Shown one piece after another: positions 7,806 through 16,550 of a stretch of 64,000 bases of DNA. The notes under the pieces were generated by a model, which saw nothing but the letters and a program-made list of their open reading frames with translations, was not told the DNA's origin and did not search any database. A program made the translations under genes and the position numbers. This stretch comes from Bradyrhizobium tropiciagri (GTDB taxonomy: Bacteria; Pseudomonadota; Alphaproteobacteria; Rhizobiales; Xanthobacteraceae). Every line of letters starts with the position of its first letter. The first letter of the stretch is position 1. The stretch is taken from contig NZ_JAFCKH010000010.1 of NCBI RefSeq assembly GCF_018130505.1, positions 1-64,000 on the forward strand. The letters run 5' to 3'.

Positions 7806-8885
7806 TTACGCCGCGGCGCCCTGTGCGGCGAGCTGTGCGGCCTGGTGCTCGGTGGTCAGCGCATCGATCAATTCGCCGAGCGCTTCGCCCGCAATCACCT
7901 GCGGCAGCTTGTAGAGCGTCAAATTGATGCGGTGGTCGGTGACGCGTCCCTGCGGGAAATTGTAGGTGCGGATGCGCTCGCTGCGGTCGCCGGAGCCGAC
8001 CTTCTCCTTGCGGTCGGCGGAGCGCGCGGCCTCGACGCGCTGGCGCTCGGCGTCATAGATGCGCGAGCGCAGGATGTTCATCGCGGAGGCGCGGTTTTTG
8101 TGCTGCGAGCGGCTGTCCTGCATCATCACCACGATGCCGGTCGGGATATGGGTGATGCGGATCGCCGATTCCGTCTTGTTGACGTGCTGGCCGCCGGCGC
8201 CGCCCGCGCGCATGGTCTCGATCCGAAGGTCCGTGTCCTTGATGTCGACGTCGACATCCTCGACCTCCGGCAGCACGGCGACCGTCGCGGCCGAGGTGTG
8301 GATGCGGCCCTGCGTTTCGGTGTCGGGCACGCGCTGCACGCGATGCACGCCGGATTCGAATTTCAGTTTTGCGAAGGCGCCGCGGCCCTGCACCTCGGCG
8401 ATGATTTCCTTGAAGCCGCCGACGGTGCCTTCGCTGGCCGAGATCACCTCGACCTTCCAGCCCTGCAAGGATGCGAACCGCTCATACATCCGGAACAGAT
8501 CGCCGGCGAACAGCGAGGCCTCGTCGCCGCCGGTGCCGGCGCGGATTTCCAGCACCACGTTGCGGTCGTCCATCGCGTCCTTGGGCAGCAGCGCGACGCG
8601 GATTTTCTGCTCGAGCTCGCCGATGCGGGCCTGCAGCGTTTCCAGCTCGGCCTCCGCCATGGCACGCATCTCGGGATCTTCGGCTGCGTCGGCGAGCAGC
8701 GCCTCGGCGCCGGCGAGCTCGGTCCGGGTCGACCGATAGGCCTTCACCGCATCGATCAGCGGATTGAGCTCGGCGAGCTCGCGCGTGATCTGCACATAGC
8801 GGTCGGAGTTCACCTGTCCGAGCAGCTCGGCCTCAAGCGAGGCGTGATGGGCGAGCAGGATGTCGAGTTTGGCTTCGGGTAGCAT
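7806..8885 (-). CDS. prfA: Peptide chain release factor 1
   Basis: This 359-residue protein recognises UAA and UAG and triggers peptide release on the ribosome. It has the catalytic GGQ loop ([17 protein letters not shown]) and the codon-recognition tripeptide as PDT within [14 protein letters not shown], against PAT in E. coli. Start 8885 ([10 protein letters not shown]) is preferred over an upstream in-frame ATG at 8927 because it gives the standard RF1 length. It follows ptsP closely (57 bp), which suggests co-transcription. The methylase gene prmC, often immediately downstream of prfA, is not here; a convergent marR gene takes that place. Confidence 0.97.
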   Translation of the reverse strand: MLPEAKLDILLAHHASLEAELLGQVNSDRYVQITRELAELNPLIDAVKAYRSTRTELAGAEALLADAAEDPEMRAMAEAELETLQARIGELEQKIRVALLPKDAMDDRNVVLEIRAGTGGDEASLFAGDLFRMYERFASLQGWKVEVISASEGTVGGFKEIIAEVQGRGAFAKLKFESGVHRVQRVPDTETQGRIHTSAATVAVLPEVEDVDVDIKDTDLRIETMRAGGAGGQHVNKTESAIRITHIPTGIVVMMQDSRSQHKNRASAMNILRSRIYDAERQRVEAARSADRKEKVGSGDRSERIRTYNFPQGRVTDHRINLTLYKLPQVIAGEALGELIDALTTEHQAAQLAAQGAAA

Positions 8886-8942
8886 GGCGAGGTCTCGAAA
8901 TTGCGTCGGGCACGAAGGGCGGAGCAAGCGACGGCAGCGTCG

Positions 8943-11210
8943 CTACAAGGCCAGCCCCTCGGTCTCGGCGAATTTCGTCAGCGCCTCGCGGATCGACACG
9001 CTGCCGGACGGCTTGTCCAGCAGCGGATTGATCATCGCCTCGGCCTTTTTGGCGTCGAGGTCGAGGATCATCGCCTTGACCGGGCCGTGCGCGGTCGCGG
9101 ACAATGAAAGAGACCGGTAGCCGAGCGAGATCAGCGCCAGCGCGCCGATCGGCTTCGAGGCCATCTCGCCGCACAGCGAGGCGGCCTTCTTCGCGGCCTT
9201 GGCCTTGCGCACGATGTCGCGCAGCGCGCGCAGGATCGGCGTCGACAGGATGTCGAAGCGCTCCGACACCTTGGCATTGCCGCGGTCGACCGCGAACAGG
9301 AACTGGAACAGGTCGTTGGAGCCGACCGAGACGAAGTCGACCCGCTTCAAGAGCTCGTCGAGCTGGTAGAGCAGGGCGGGCACTTCGACCATGGTGCCGA
9401 CATCGATGCGCTCGGGCAGCGCGTGGCCATGCTGGCGCAGGTAGGTGAGTTCGCGCTCGACGATCGCCTTGGCCTGGTCGTATTCGGCGACGTCGGAGAT
9501 CATCGGGAACATGATCTTCAGCGCGCGGCCGCCGCCGGCGCGCAGCAGCGCGCGGATCTGGCCGCGCAGCAGGCCCGGACGGTCGAGGCCGAGCCGGATC
9601 GCGCGCCAGCCGAGCGCCGGATTCTCCTCGATCACGGTCTCCATATAGGGCAGCGCCTTGTCGCCGCCGATGTCGAGCGTGCGGAAGGTGACAGGCTTGC
9701 TGCCGGCGGCATCGAGCACGGTGCGGTAGAGCGCGAGCTGGTCGGTCGAGCGCGGCAGGCTCGGGCTCACCATGAACTGCAGCTCGGTGCGGAACAGGCC
9801 GATGCCGGCGCTGCCGGTGTCGTCGATATGCGGCAGGTCGATGGTCAGGCCGGCATTGATCAGCAGCTCGATCGGCTGGCCGTCTTTGGTGACGCAGGGC
9901 TTGTCGCGCAGCGCGGAATATTGCGCCTGCCGCCGGGCGCGGAAGCGCACGCGTTCGGCATAGGCGGATTCGATCTCGGCGGACGGGCGCACGTAGATCT
10001 CGCCCGAGATGCCGTCGACGATGATGGCATCGCCCGGATCGGCGATGCCCGGCGCGTTCGGCACCTCGCCGACCGCTGGGATGCCGAGCGCGCGCGCCAC
10101 GATCGAGACGTGCGAATTCGCGGTGCCTTCCTCCAGCACGAGGCCGCGCAGCCGCTTGCGGTCGTAGTCGAGCAGCGCCGCCGGGCCCATCGCGCGGGCG
10201 ATCAGGATGGCGTTGTCGGGCAGCTGCTCGCGTGACGGCGCATGGTCCTGGCCGACCAGCTGCCGCATCAGGCGGTGGCCGAGATCCTCGAGGTCGTGCA
10301 GGCGGTCGCGCAGATACGGATCGGTCGAGCGCAGCATGCGCGCGCGGGTGTCGGACTGCACGCGCTCGACGGCGGCCTCGGCGGTGAGGCCGGTGGCGAC
10401 CGCCTCGTGCAGCTTGTGCGACCAGCCCTGGTCGTTGGCGAACATGCGGTAGGCTTCCAGCACCTCGCGGTGCTCGCCGCCCTCGGCGACGTCGCCGCGC
10501 TCCAGCAGGCGGTCGAGGTCGGCGCGCAGGTTGGCCAGCGCCGCGTCGAGCCGCTTCAGCTCCTTGGGCAGGTCCTCGGCGATGTAATTGGTGATGACGA
10601 CGCGCGGCTCGTGCAGCACGACATGGCCGAGCGCGATGCCGTCGGACAGCACCGCGCCGGTCTTGTGCATCGAGTGCCGTGCCGCCGGCTCGGCGCCGGG
10701 CTGCGCCAGTGCCGCCAACTCGCCGGAGGCGATCATCTCCGCCAGCACCATGGCGGTGGTCTGCAGCGCCTCGACCTCTTCCTCGACATAGGTGCGCTTG
10801 GCGCGGTTCTGCACCACCAGCACGCCGAGCGTGTTGCCGGCGCGCAGGATCGGCACGCCGAGGAACGAGTGGTAGATTTCTTCGCCGGTCTCCGGGCGGT
10901 AGGAGAAGGCCGGATGGCTTTGCGCGTCGGAGAGGTTCAGCGGCGTTGCCTCGCTGGCGACGAGGCCGACCAGGCCCTCATGCGCGCTCAGCACGGTGCG
11001 GTGCACGGCGTCGCGGTTCAGACCTTCGGTGGCGTACAGCTCGAGCGTGTTGTCAACGCGCAGCACATAGGTCGAGCAGACCTCGGCCACCATGTTGGCC
11101 GCGATCAGCACCACGATCTTGTCGAGCCGCTCCTGCGCGGAGACCTGCTCCGCCATGGTTTCCCGGAGCCGTCTCAACAGGACGCGGGGGCCTCCCGACG
11201 CGCTCCGCAT
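8943..11210 (-). CDS. ptsP: Phosphoenolpyruvate-protein phosphotransferase, nitrogen PTS (EI-Ntr)
   Basis: This 755-residue cytoplasmic enzyme takes phosphate from PEP and passes it to NPr in the nitrogen-related PTS. A GAF domain (about residues 20-150) precedes the enzyme I module. The phosphorylated His lies in GTANSHVSIVARAL, the PEP-binding barrel includes GIGLFRTELQFM, and the catalytic Cys is in SLCGEMASKP. Start 11210 (MRSASGGPRV) gives the usual EI-Ntr length; an in-frame ATG at 11267 would add 19 unusual residues. The gene lies between lysC and prfA on the same strand, an order I associate with related Rhizobiales. Confidence 0.96.
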   Translation of the reverse strand: MRSASGGPRVLLRRLRETMAEQVSAQERLDKIVVLIAANMVAEVCSTYVLRVDNTLELYATEGLNRDAVHRTVLSAHEGLVGLVASEATPLNLSDAQSHPAFSYRPETGEEIYHSFLGVPILRAGNTLGVLVVQNRAKRTYVEEEVEALQTTAMVLAEMIASGELAALAQPGAEPAARHSMHKTGAVLSDGIALGHVVLHEPRVVITNYIAEDLPKELKRLDAALANLRADLDRLLERGDVAEGGEHREVLEAYRMFANDQGWSHKLHEAVATGLTAEAAVERVQSDTRARMLRSTDPYLRDRLHDLEDLGHRLMRQLVGQDHAPSREQLPDNAILIARAMGPAALLDYDRKRLRGLVLEEGTANSHVSIVARALGIPAVGEVPNAPGIADPGDAIIVDGISGEIYVRPSAEIESAYAERVRFRARRQAQYSALRDKPCVTKDGQPIELLINAGLTIDLPHIDDTGSAGIGLFRTELQFMVSPSLPRSTDQLALYRTVLDAAGSKPVTFRTLDIGGDKALPYMETVIEENPALGWRAIRLGLDRPGLLRGQIRALLRAGGGRALKIMFPMISDVAEYDQAKAIVERELTYLRQHGHALPERIDVGTMVEVPALLYQLDELLKRVDFVSVGSNDLFQFLFAVDRGNAKVSERFDILSTPILRALRDIVRKAKAAKKAASLCGEMASKPIGALALISLGYRSLSLSATAHGPVKAMILDLDAKKAEAMINPLLDKPSGSVSIREALTKFAETEGLAL

Positions 11211-11540
11211 AGGCCTCAATCCCTCCCCATGAAGACCAGCACGCCGGGTCGCCGGCCGCTGGCGCAAAACTGGTCAAAACCAACAATTCTAGTCATTCGG
11301 CGTTGCCGCGAGCGCACGTCCCCGCCGAATCGGCATCGCCAAAACTGTGACACAGTTTGCGGCAGCCCGCCTGACTGGCCGTATAGCCAATCGAGGCTCG
11401 CTTTGCCAAGCAAAACGCCTGCCAGTAGCAAATAACGTCTGCGTCAGCCCAATGCTGCGCCCGCTAAGAGAAATTCTAACTCCGGGGTACCGGGTGCAGG
11501 AGGGCGACGTCCCGATCGTGGCCTGCGCGCTCTCTCCCCT

Positions 11541-11645
11541 CGTCATTCCGGGGCAGCCCGCAGGGCTGAACCCGGAATCCATTTCACCGCAGAACCTGCG
11601 GTCCAATGGATTCCCGGTTCTCGCTTCGCGAGCCCCGGAATGACG
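11541..11645. repeat. Dispersed palindromic repeat B, copy 1
   Basis: CGTCATTCCGGGG at the left end is complementary to CCCCGGAATGACG at the right, with internal repeats of GGAATCCAT/ATGGATTCC. It lies 21 bp beyond the minus-strand lysC stop and before ptsP. The rest of the 455-bp lysC-ptsP gap (11211-11665) shows no gene. Copy 2 is at 15954-16056. It may act as a terminator-like or REP-type element. Confidence 0.85.
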
Positions 11646-11665
11646 GCGGAGAGGCTTTGGCGCGT

Positions 11666-12922
11666 CTACGCCTGATCCAGCCCGTACAGCGTGTGCAACG
11701 TGCGCACCGCGAGCTCGGTGTAGGCGGCGTCGATCAGCACCGAGAACTTGATCTCGGAGGTGGTGATGGCGCGGATGTTGATGTTGCGCTCGGCCAGCGC
11801 CTTGAAGGCCTTGGCGGCGACGCCGGCATGGCTGCGCATGCCGCTGCCGATCACCGACACCTTGGCGACGTCGGTCTCGGTGTCGAGCCGGGCGTAACCG
11901 ATCTTGGCCTTGGCCGCAGTGATCGTATCCTTGGCGCGGTTATAGTCGGTGGCCGGAACGGTGAAGGTGAGGTCGGTGGTCTTGCCGTCCTCCGACACGT
12001 TCTGCACGATCATGTCGACATTGATGTTGGCGTCCGCGAGCGGTCCGAAGATCGAAGCCGCAACCCCTGGCTTGTCCTCGATCTGGCGCACGGAAATCTG
12101 GGCCTCGTCCTTGGAGAAGGCGATGCCGGTGACGACGTGCATTTCCATGATTTCCTCCTCGCTGCAGATCAGCGTGCCCGGCGGCTGGTTGGCGTGCGGG
12201 TCGATATCCTCAGGCTTGTCGAAGCTGGAGCGCACGAAGATCGGCATGTTGTGCACCATGCCGAGTTCCACCGAGCGGACCTGCAGCACCTTGGCGCCCT
12301 GCGAGGCCAGCTCCAGCATGTCCTCGAACGCGATCTTGTCGAGCCGGCGCGCCTTCGGCACCACGCGGGGATCGGTGGTGTAGACGCCGTCGACGTCGGT
12401 GTAGATGTCGCAGCGGTCGGCGCGCAGCGCGGCGGCGATCGCCACGGCCGAGGTGTCGGAGCCGCCGCGGCCGAGCGTGGTGATGCGGCCGGTCTGCGGG
12501 TTGATGCCCTGGAAGCCGGCGATGACGGCGACTTCCTTGCGCTCCTTGAAGCGGGTCAGGATCTCGCCGCCGTCGATCTCGAGGATGCGCGCCGAGGCAT
12601 GCGCGTCGGAGGTCTTGATCGGGATCTGCCAGCCCTGCCAGGAGCGCGCCTGGATGCCGAGGCCCTGCAGCACGATCGCGAGCAGGCCCGAAGTGACCTG
12701 TTCGCCTGAGGCGACGACGGCGTCATATTCGCGCGCGTCGTGCATCGGCGAAGCATCGGTGCACCAGGCGACCAGCTCGTTGGTCTTGCCGGACATCGCG
12801 GAGACGACGACGGCAACCTCGTGGCCCGCGTCGACCTCGCGCTTCACATGCTGCGCGACATTGCGGATACGATCGATATTGGCGACGGACGTACCGCCGA
12901 ATTTCATCACGAGGCGGCCCAT
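11666..12922 (-). CDS. lysC: Aspartate kinase
   Basis: This 418-residue enzyme phosphorylates aspartate, the first step towards lysine, threonine and methionine. The N terminus has the kinase signature KFGGTSVAN, and SAMSGKTNELV and TTLGRGGSDTSAVA mark the amino-acid kinase fold. The C-terminal 150 residues hold two ACT domains (starting near VVTGIAFSKDEAQIS), normally the site of feedback inhibition by lysine and/or threonine. The length is typical. It is followed by a palindromic repeat and then ptsP and prfA on the same strand. Confidence 0.97.
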   Translation of the reverse strand: MGRLVMKFGGTSVANIDRIRNVAQHVKREVDAGHEVAVVVSAMSGKTNELVAWCTDASPMHDAREYDAVVASGEQVTSGLLAIVLQGLGIQARSWQGWQIPIKTSDAHASARILEIDGGEILTRFKERKEVAVIAGFQGINPQTGRITTLGRGGSDTSAVAIAAALRADRCDIYTDVDGVYTTDPRVVPKARRLDKIAFEDMLELASQGAKVLQVRSVELGMVHNMPIFVRSSFDKPEDIDPHANQPPGTLICSEEEIMEMHVVTGIAFSKDEAQISVRQIEDKPGVAASIFGPLADANINVDMIVQNVSEDGKTTDLTFTVPATDYNRAKDTITAAKAKIGYARLDTETDVAKVSVIGSGMRSHAGVAAKAFKALAERNINIRAITTSEIKFSVLIDAAYTELAVRTLHTLYGLDQA

Positions 12923-13109
12923 GACGACGCGTCTGTTCCTTTAAGAGGATAAGTAGGTTAACCCACGCCGAAAACCGCAAGCGCGGGCACCGAAAGGCGC
13001 GTATACATAGCGCCGCGCCCGGGGGCAAGGTGGTTCCTGGGGGTGTTTTGGGGGCGTTTTTGCCGGTTGCGGCCCGTCTGTGGCGCAGAGGTAACTCGAG
13101 GCGGATTGG

Positions 13110-13577
13110 ATGGGACGTTACATCGACGAAATCCTGCAGCCCGGCGAGAAGGTGCTCTATTCCACCAACGCGCACTGGATGTTCTACCTGCCGGCGATCG
13201 GGGCATGGATCCTGGTCGCGGTGCTGCTGATCCTGTGGCGCCTGGTGACGGTCGATGCCATAGGTCTGGTTTGCCTCGCGGCGGCCGCCGTGGTGGCGGT
13301 CGCGGCAGTGTTCTGGACCATCAAGGGCTGGTTCCACCGGCTCACCACCGAGACCGACGTCACCAACCTGCGCGTTGTCCACAAGACCGGCTTCATCACC
13401 CGCAAGACATTCGAGATGAGCCTCGACAAGGTCGAGAGCGTCGACGTCTATCAGAGCATCATGGGACGTATTCTCAACTACGGCGATGTGACGATCTCTG
13501 GCGTCGGCGAGGGCAAGCAGAAGATCGCGACCATCGCCTCGCCGTTGGCATTCCGCAGTTCGATCACCGCGCGATAG
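13110..13577 (+). CDS. PH-domain (bPH2/DUF304) membrane protein
   Basis: This 155-residue protein has two adjacent membrane segments (about residues 25-42 and 48-68) followed by a bacterial PH-like domain. Family features include the N-terminal LQPGEKVLYSTNAHW and the stretch LRVVHKTGFITRKTFEMSLD, then VESVDVYQSIMGRILNYGDV. Such proteins are widespread and poorly characterised. It faces away from lysC across 187 bp and precedes ubiG by 15 bp, suggesting co-transcription. No specific function can be assigned. Confidence 0.85.
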   Translation: MGRYIDEILQPGEKVLYSTNAHWMFYLPAIGAWILVAVLLILWRLVTVDAIGLVCLAAAAVVAVAAVFWTIKGWFHRLTTETDVTNLRVVHKTGFITRKTFEMSLDKVESVDVYQSIMGRILNYGDVTISGVGEGKQKIATIASPLAFRSSITAR

Positions 13578-13592
13578 GGGCGCGCGCAAATC

Positions 13593-14351
13593 ATGGCCAT
13601 GCAGACAAGTCTTTCCTCATCCACCGCCAGCTCGGTCGATCCGGCCGAGATCGCGAAGTTCTCCAAACTGTCCGACGAATGGTGGGATCCGCACGGCAAG
13701 ATGGCGCCGCTGCACAAGATCAATCCGCTGCGCCTGAGCTATATCCGCGACGCCGCCTGCCGCAAATTCGAGCGCAACGCAAAGAGCCTCGGCTGCCTGT
13801 CGGGGTTGCGCCTGCTCGACATCGGCTGCGGCGCCGGGCTGTTGTGCGAGCCGATGACCAGGCTCGGTGCCCAGGTGATCGGGGTCGATCCGTCGGCCAC
13901 CAACATCGCGGCGGCGAAGCTGCACGCGGAGAAGGGACATCTGTCGATCGACTACCGCTGCACCACCATCGAGGAGATGGACCCGCGCGAGCGCTTCGAC
14001 ATCGTGCTGGCGATGGAGGTGGTCGAGCATGTCGTCGATGTCGGCGCCTTCCTCAAGCGCTGCGCGGCGATGCTCAAGCCCGGCGGCCTGATGGTGGTCT
14101 CGACCTTGAACCGCAACTGGAAGAGTTTTGCGCTCGCCATCGTCGGCGCCGAATACGTGCTGCGCTGGCTGCCGCGCGGCACCCACGAGTGGAACAAGTT
14201 CGTCACCCCCGCCGAACTCGAGCGCTACCTCGGCGACCTCAACCTCACCATCACCGAACAGGCCGGCGTGGTCTACAACCCGCTCGCCGACAAATGGAGC
14301 GTCTCGTCCGACATGGACGTGAACTACATGGTGGTGGCGGAGGAGGTGTAG
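13593..14351 (+). CDS. ubiG: Ubiquinone biosynthesis O-methyltransferase
   Basis: This 252-residue SAM-dependent enzyme carries out both O-methylations in ubiquinone synthesis. It has motif I LLDIGCGAGLLCEPM, the UbiG-typical DEWWDPHGKMAPLHKINPLR near the N terminus, and EVVEHVVDVGAFL. The C-terminal part includes RGTHEWNKFVTP, also characteristic of UbiG. The length matches the family. It follows the PH-domain gene and is followed by a palindromic repeat. Confidence 0.96.
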   Translation: MAMQTSLSSSTASSVDPAEIAKFSKLSDEWWDPHGKMAPLHKINPLRLSYIRDAACRKFERNAKSLGCLSGLRLLDIGCGAGLLCEPMTRLGAQVIGVDPSATNIAAAKLHAEKGHLSIDYRCTTIEEMDPRERFDIVLAMEVVEHVVDVGAFLKRCAAMLKPGGLMVVSTLNRNWKSFALAIVGAEYVLRWLPRGTHEWNKFVTPAELERYLGDLNLTITEQAGVVYNPLADKWSVSSDMDVNYMVVAEEV

Positions 14352-14395
14352 CCCTCACCTTTCCGCGCGTTTCGCTCGTCGAATTTACGGACCTG

Positions 14396-14485
14396 CGTAG
14401 CCCGGATGGAGCGCAGCGTAATCCGGGACAGGTCGATCCACGGTTAGGGCTGTCCCGGATTGCGCTTCGCTTCATCCGGGCTACG
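14396..14485. repeat. Dispersed palindromic repeat A, copy 1
   Basis: CGTAGCCCGGATGGAGCGCA at the left is complementary to CGCTTCATCCGGGCTACG at the right, giving a long imperfect hairpin. It lies 45 bp beyond the ubiG stop. Other copies are at 43096-43183, 49396-49483 and 59202-59290, with a half copy at 23356-23388. Confidence 0.88.
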
Positions 14486-14597
14486 GGAATTTGCGGTGCC
14501 GTCGCAAGCCAGTCATGCGCTGACTTGGTTTGACCGCGTCGGCAACAAGCTGCACGGTGCCGCCATACTCCTGCCCGGCACGCTTTCCTTATCCCTC

Positions 14598-15497
14598 ATG
14601 TTCAGCACCGCCTCGCTCTGGATTCCCTTCACCATCGCCGCCGCGTTCGGGCAGGTCGCGCGCAATGCGATGCAGCGGCATTTGACCGGGCCGCTCGGGA
14701 CCTGGGGTGCGACCAACATTCGCTTCCTGTTCGGGCTGCCGTTCTCGGTGGTGTTCTTCGCGCTCGCCCTGATCGCGACCGGCGATCGGCTGCCGTGGCC
14801 GTCGAGCGTGTTCTGGCCGTGGCTGCTGACCGGCGCGTTGACACAGATCGCCGGCACCGGCCTGATGCTGCTGGCGATGAACGACCGCTCCTTCGTGGTC
14901 ACCACGGCCTACATGAAGACCGAGGCGATCCAGACCGCGATCTTCGGCTTCATCTTCCTCGGCGACCATCTGACCGCTGCGAAAGTGGCCGCGATCGTGA
15001 TCGCAACCGTCGGCGTCGTCATCACTGCGCTGCGGCCCGGCGGCCGGAAGAGCTATGCCGACCTGCGCCCGACCGTGCTCGGCCTCGGCGCCGCCGCGGT
15101 TTTCGCGATCTCGGCGGTGAGCTTTCGCGGCGCGATCATCGCGGTGCCCGGCGTCTCATTCGTCACGGCGGCGTCCTACACGCTGGTGTGGAGTCTCCTC
15201 GTGCAGACGCTGATCCTGTCGGTCTATCTGCTGGTCCGCGCGCCCGACGTGCTGCGGAAAATCCTCGGCCTGTGGCGTCCCTCGATGTTCGCCGGCTTCA
15301 TGGGCGCGTTCTCGTCGCAGTTCTGGTTCTTGGCGTTCGCGCTCACTGCGGCGGCCAATGTCCGTACGCTGGCGCTGATCGAGGTGCTGTTCGCGCAGGG
15401 CGTGGCGTATTTCTCGCTCAAGCAGCCGTTCTCGCTGCGTGAGTTGGTCGGCATCGTCCTGATCGTGATCGGCGTCGCGCTGCTGATCGCCGCCTGA
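14598..15497 (+). CDS. EamA/DMT-family transporter (ten-helix)
   Basis: This 299-residue inner-membrane protein has two tandem EamA domains, about ten hydrophobic segments. The repeat boundaries show as AAFGQVARNAMQRHL near the start and TVLGLGAAAVFAISAVSFRG at the second domain. Start 14598 (MFSTASLWIP) is chosen because the open frame further upstream runs back into the palindromic repeat at 14396-14485, which is not coding in its other copies. The substrate is unknown. The stop is 2 bp from that of the convergent small EamA gene. Confidence 0.85.
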   Translation: MFSTASLWIPFTIAAAFGQVARNAMQRHLTGPLGTWGATNIRFLFGLPFSVVFFALALIATGDRLPWPSSVFWPWLLTGALTQIAGTGLMLLAMNDRSFVVTTAYMKTEAIQTAIFGFIFLGDHLTAAKVAAIVIATVGVVITALRPGGRKSYADLRPTVLGLGAAAVFAISAVSFRGAIIAVPGVSFVTAASYTLVWSLLVQTLILSVYLLVRAPDVLRKILGLWRPSMFAGFMGAFSSQFWFLAFALTAAANVRTLALIEVLFAQGVAYFSLKQPFSLRELVGIVLIVIGVALLIAA

Positions 15498-15499
15498 AG

Positions 15500-15940
15500 T
15501 TATCCCTTCGCCGCGATCAGCACGGCGCCTGCGGAGATCAGCGCGATGCCGATCCAGCCATAGGCCGAGGGCCGTTCGCCGAGGAAGACCACGCCGAACA
15601 ACGCCACCAGCACCACGCTCAGCTTGTCGATCGGCGCGACCAGCGTCGCCGGCCCGAGCTTCAACGCGCGGAAATAGCAGATCCACGACGCGCCGGTGCC
15701 GAGCCCGGACAGCAGCAGGAACAGCCAGCTCCGCGCCGAGATCGGCCCGGACTGGGCGAACTGACCGGTCGCGAACAGGATCGCCGACAGCGTGATCAGC
15801 ACGATCACGGTGCGGATCAGCGTCGCGAGATCGGAATTGATGCCCTCGACGCCGACCTTGGCGAAGATCGCGGTCAGCGCCGCGAAGATGGCGGAGAGGA
15901 AGGCCCAGGCCTGCCAGGAGGAGAAGGTGTCCGGAGGCAT
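15500..15940 (-). CDS. Single-domain EamA transporter (half-size, five helices)
   Basis: This 146-residue protein is one EamA domain with about five membrane segments (FLSAIFAALTAIFAKVGVEG at the start, GWIGIALISAGAVLIAAKG at the end). Half-size members are expected to dimerise. GASWICYFRALKLGPATLV is the typical family core. It is tail to tail with the full-length EamA gene, with only 2 bp between stops. The two could form one exporter or be unrelated; nothing in the sequence decides this. Substrate unknown. Confidence 0.85.
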   Translation of the reverse strand: MPPDTFSSWQAWAFLSAIFAALTAIFAKVGVEGINSDLATLIRTVIVLITLSAILFATGQFAQSGPISARSWLFLLLSGLGTGASWICYFRALKLGPATLVAPIDKLSVVLVALFGVVFLGERPSAYGWIGIALISAGAVLIAAKG

Positions 15941-15953
15941 ATCACTCTCTTTC

Positions 15954-16056
15954 CGTCATTCCGGGGCTCGCGAAGCGAGAGCCCGGAATCCATCGGGCGG
16001 CGGGTCATGCGGTTGAATGGATTCCGGGCTCGCGCTACGCGCGCCCCGGAATGACG
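15954..16056. repeat. Dispersed palindromic repeat B, copy 2
   Basis: This is the same structure as 11541-11645: CGTCATTCCGGGGCTCGCG at the left against CGCGCCCCGGAATGACG at the right. It ends 11 bp before the stop of the minus-strand DUF1178 gene, i.e. directly 3' of it. Confidence 0.85.
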
Positions 16057-16067
16057 AGGTGAATGCC

Positions 16068-16550
16068 CTAGTTCCGGTCTTCCGGCAGCGTCGGCAGTGG
16101 CGAGACCTCGACGCCCTCGTCGATCAGCGCGCGGGCCTCGTCGGGCGAGGCTTCGCCGTAGATCGGCCGATGCTCGATGTCGCCGTAATGCATCTTGCGC
16201 GCTTCGTTGGGGAAACGGTCGCCGACATTGTCGGCGTTCTTGACGATGTGGTCGCGCAGTTCCTTCAGCTTGGCGCGCAGCTCGCGCTCCTGCGCCATCA
16301 TCAGCGAGGTCGATTCGTTCGGCGCAGCTTCCGAAGGGGCGGCGGCCGGGGCCGGCGCAGGCTGAGCCGCCGGCTCGCGGCCCTTCTTGCCGACGATGCG
16401 CGGCGCCATGATCGCGCGCTCCACCTTGTTCGAGCCGCAGGACGGGCAATCGATCAGGTGACGCCGCTCCTGCGATTCGTACGCCGACGAGCTCTGGAAC
16501 CAGCTTTCGAACTGGTGGCCTTGCTCGCAGCGCAGGGTATAGCGGATCAT
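16068..16550 (-). CDS. DUF1178 family protein (zinc-ribbon-like N terminus)
   Basis: This 160-residue protein begins MIRYTLRCEQGHQFESWF and has CPSCG further on, giving a putative zinc-binding ribbon. A Pro/Ala-rich linker follows. The C-terminal part carries RFPNEARKMHYGDIEHRPIY, a strongly conserved stretch of DUF1178. Function is unknown. Its start overlaps the nitrilase-type gene by 4 bp, so the two are translationally coupled. Confidence 0.9.
   Translation of the reverse strand: MIRYTLRCEQGHQFESWFQSSSAYESQERRHLIDCPSCGSNKVERAIMAPRIVGKKGREPAAQPAPAPAAAPSEAAPNESTSLMMAQERELRAKLKELRDHIVKNADNVGDRFPNEARKMHYGDIEHRPIYGEASPDEARALIDEGVEVSPLPTLPEDRN

Noticed and set aside
13043-14533. 496-residue plus-strand frame across the PH-domain and ubiG genes
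   Set aside because: It is a different frame from both real genes and encodes an Arg/His/Gly-rich string. The two genes it crosses have clear motifs and coupling.
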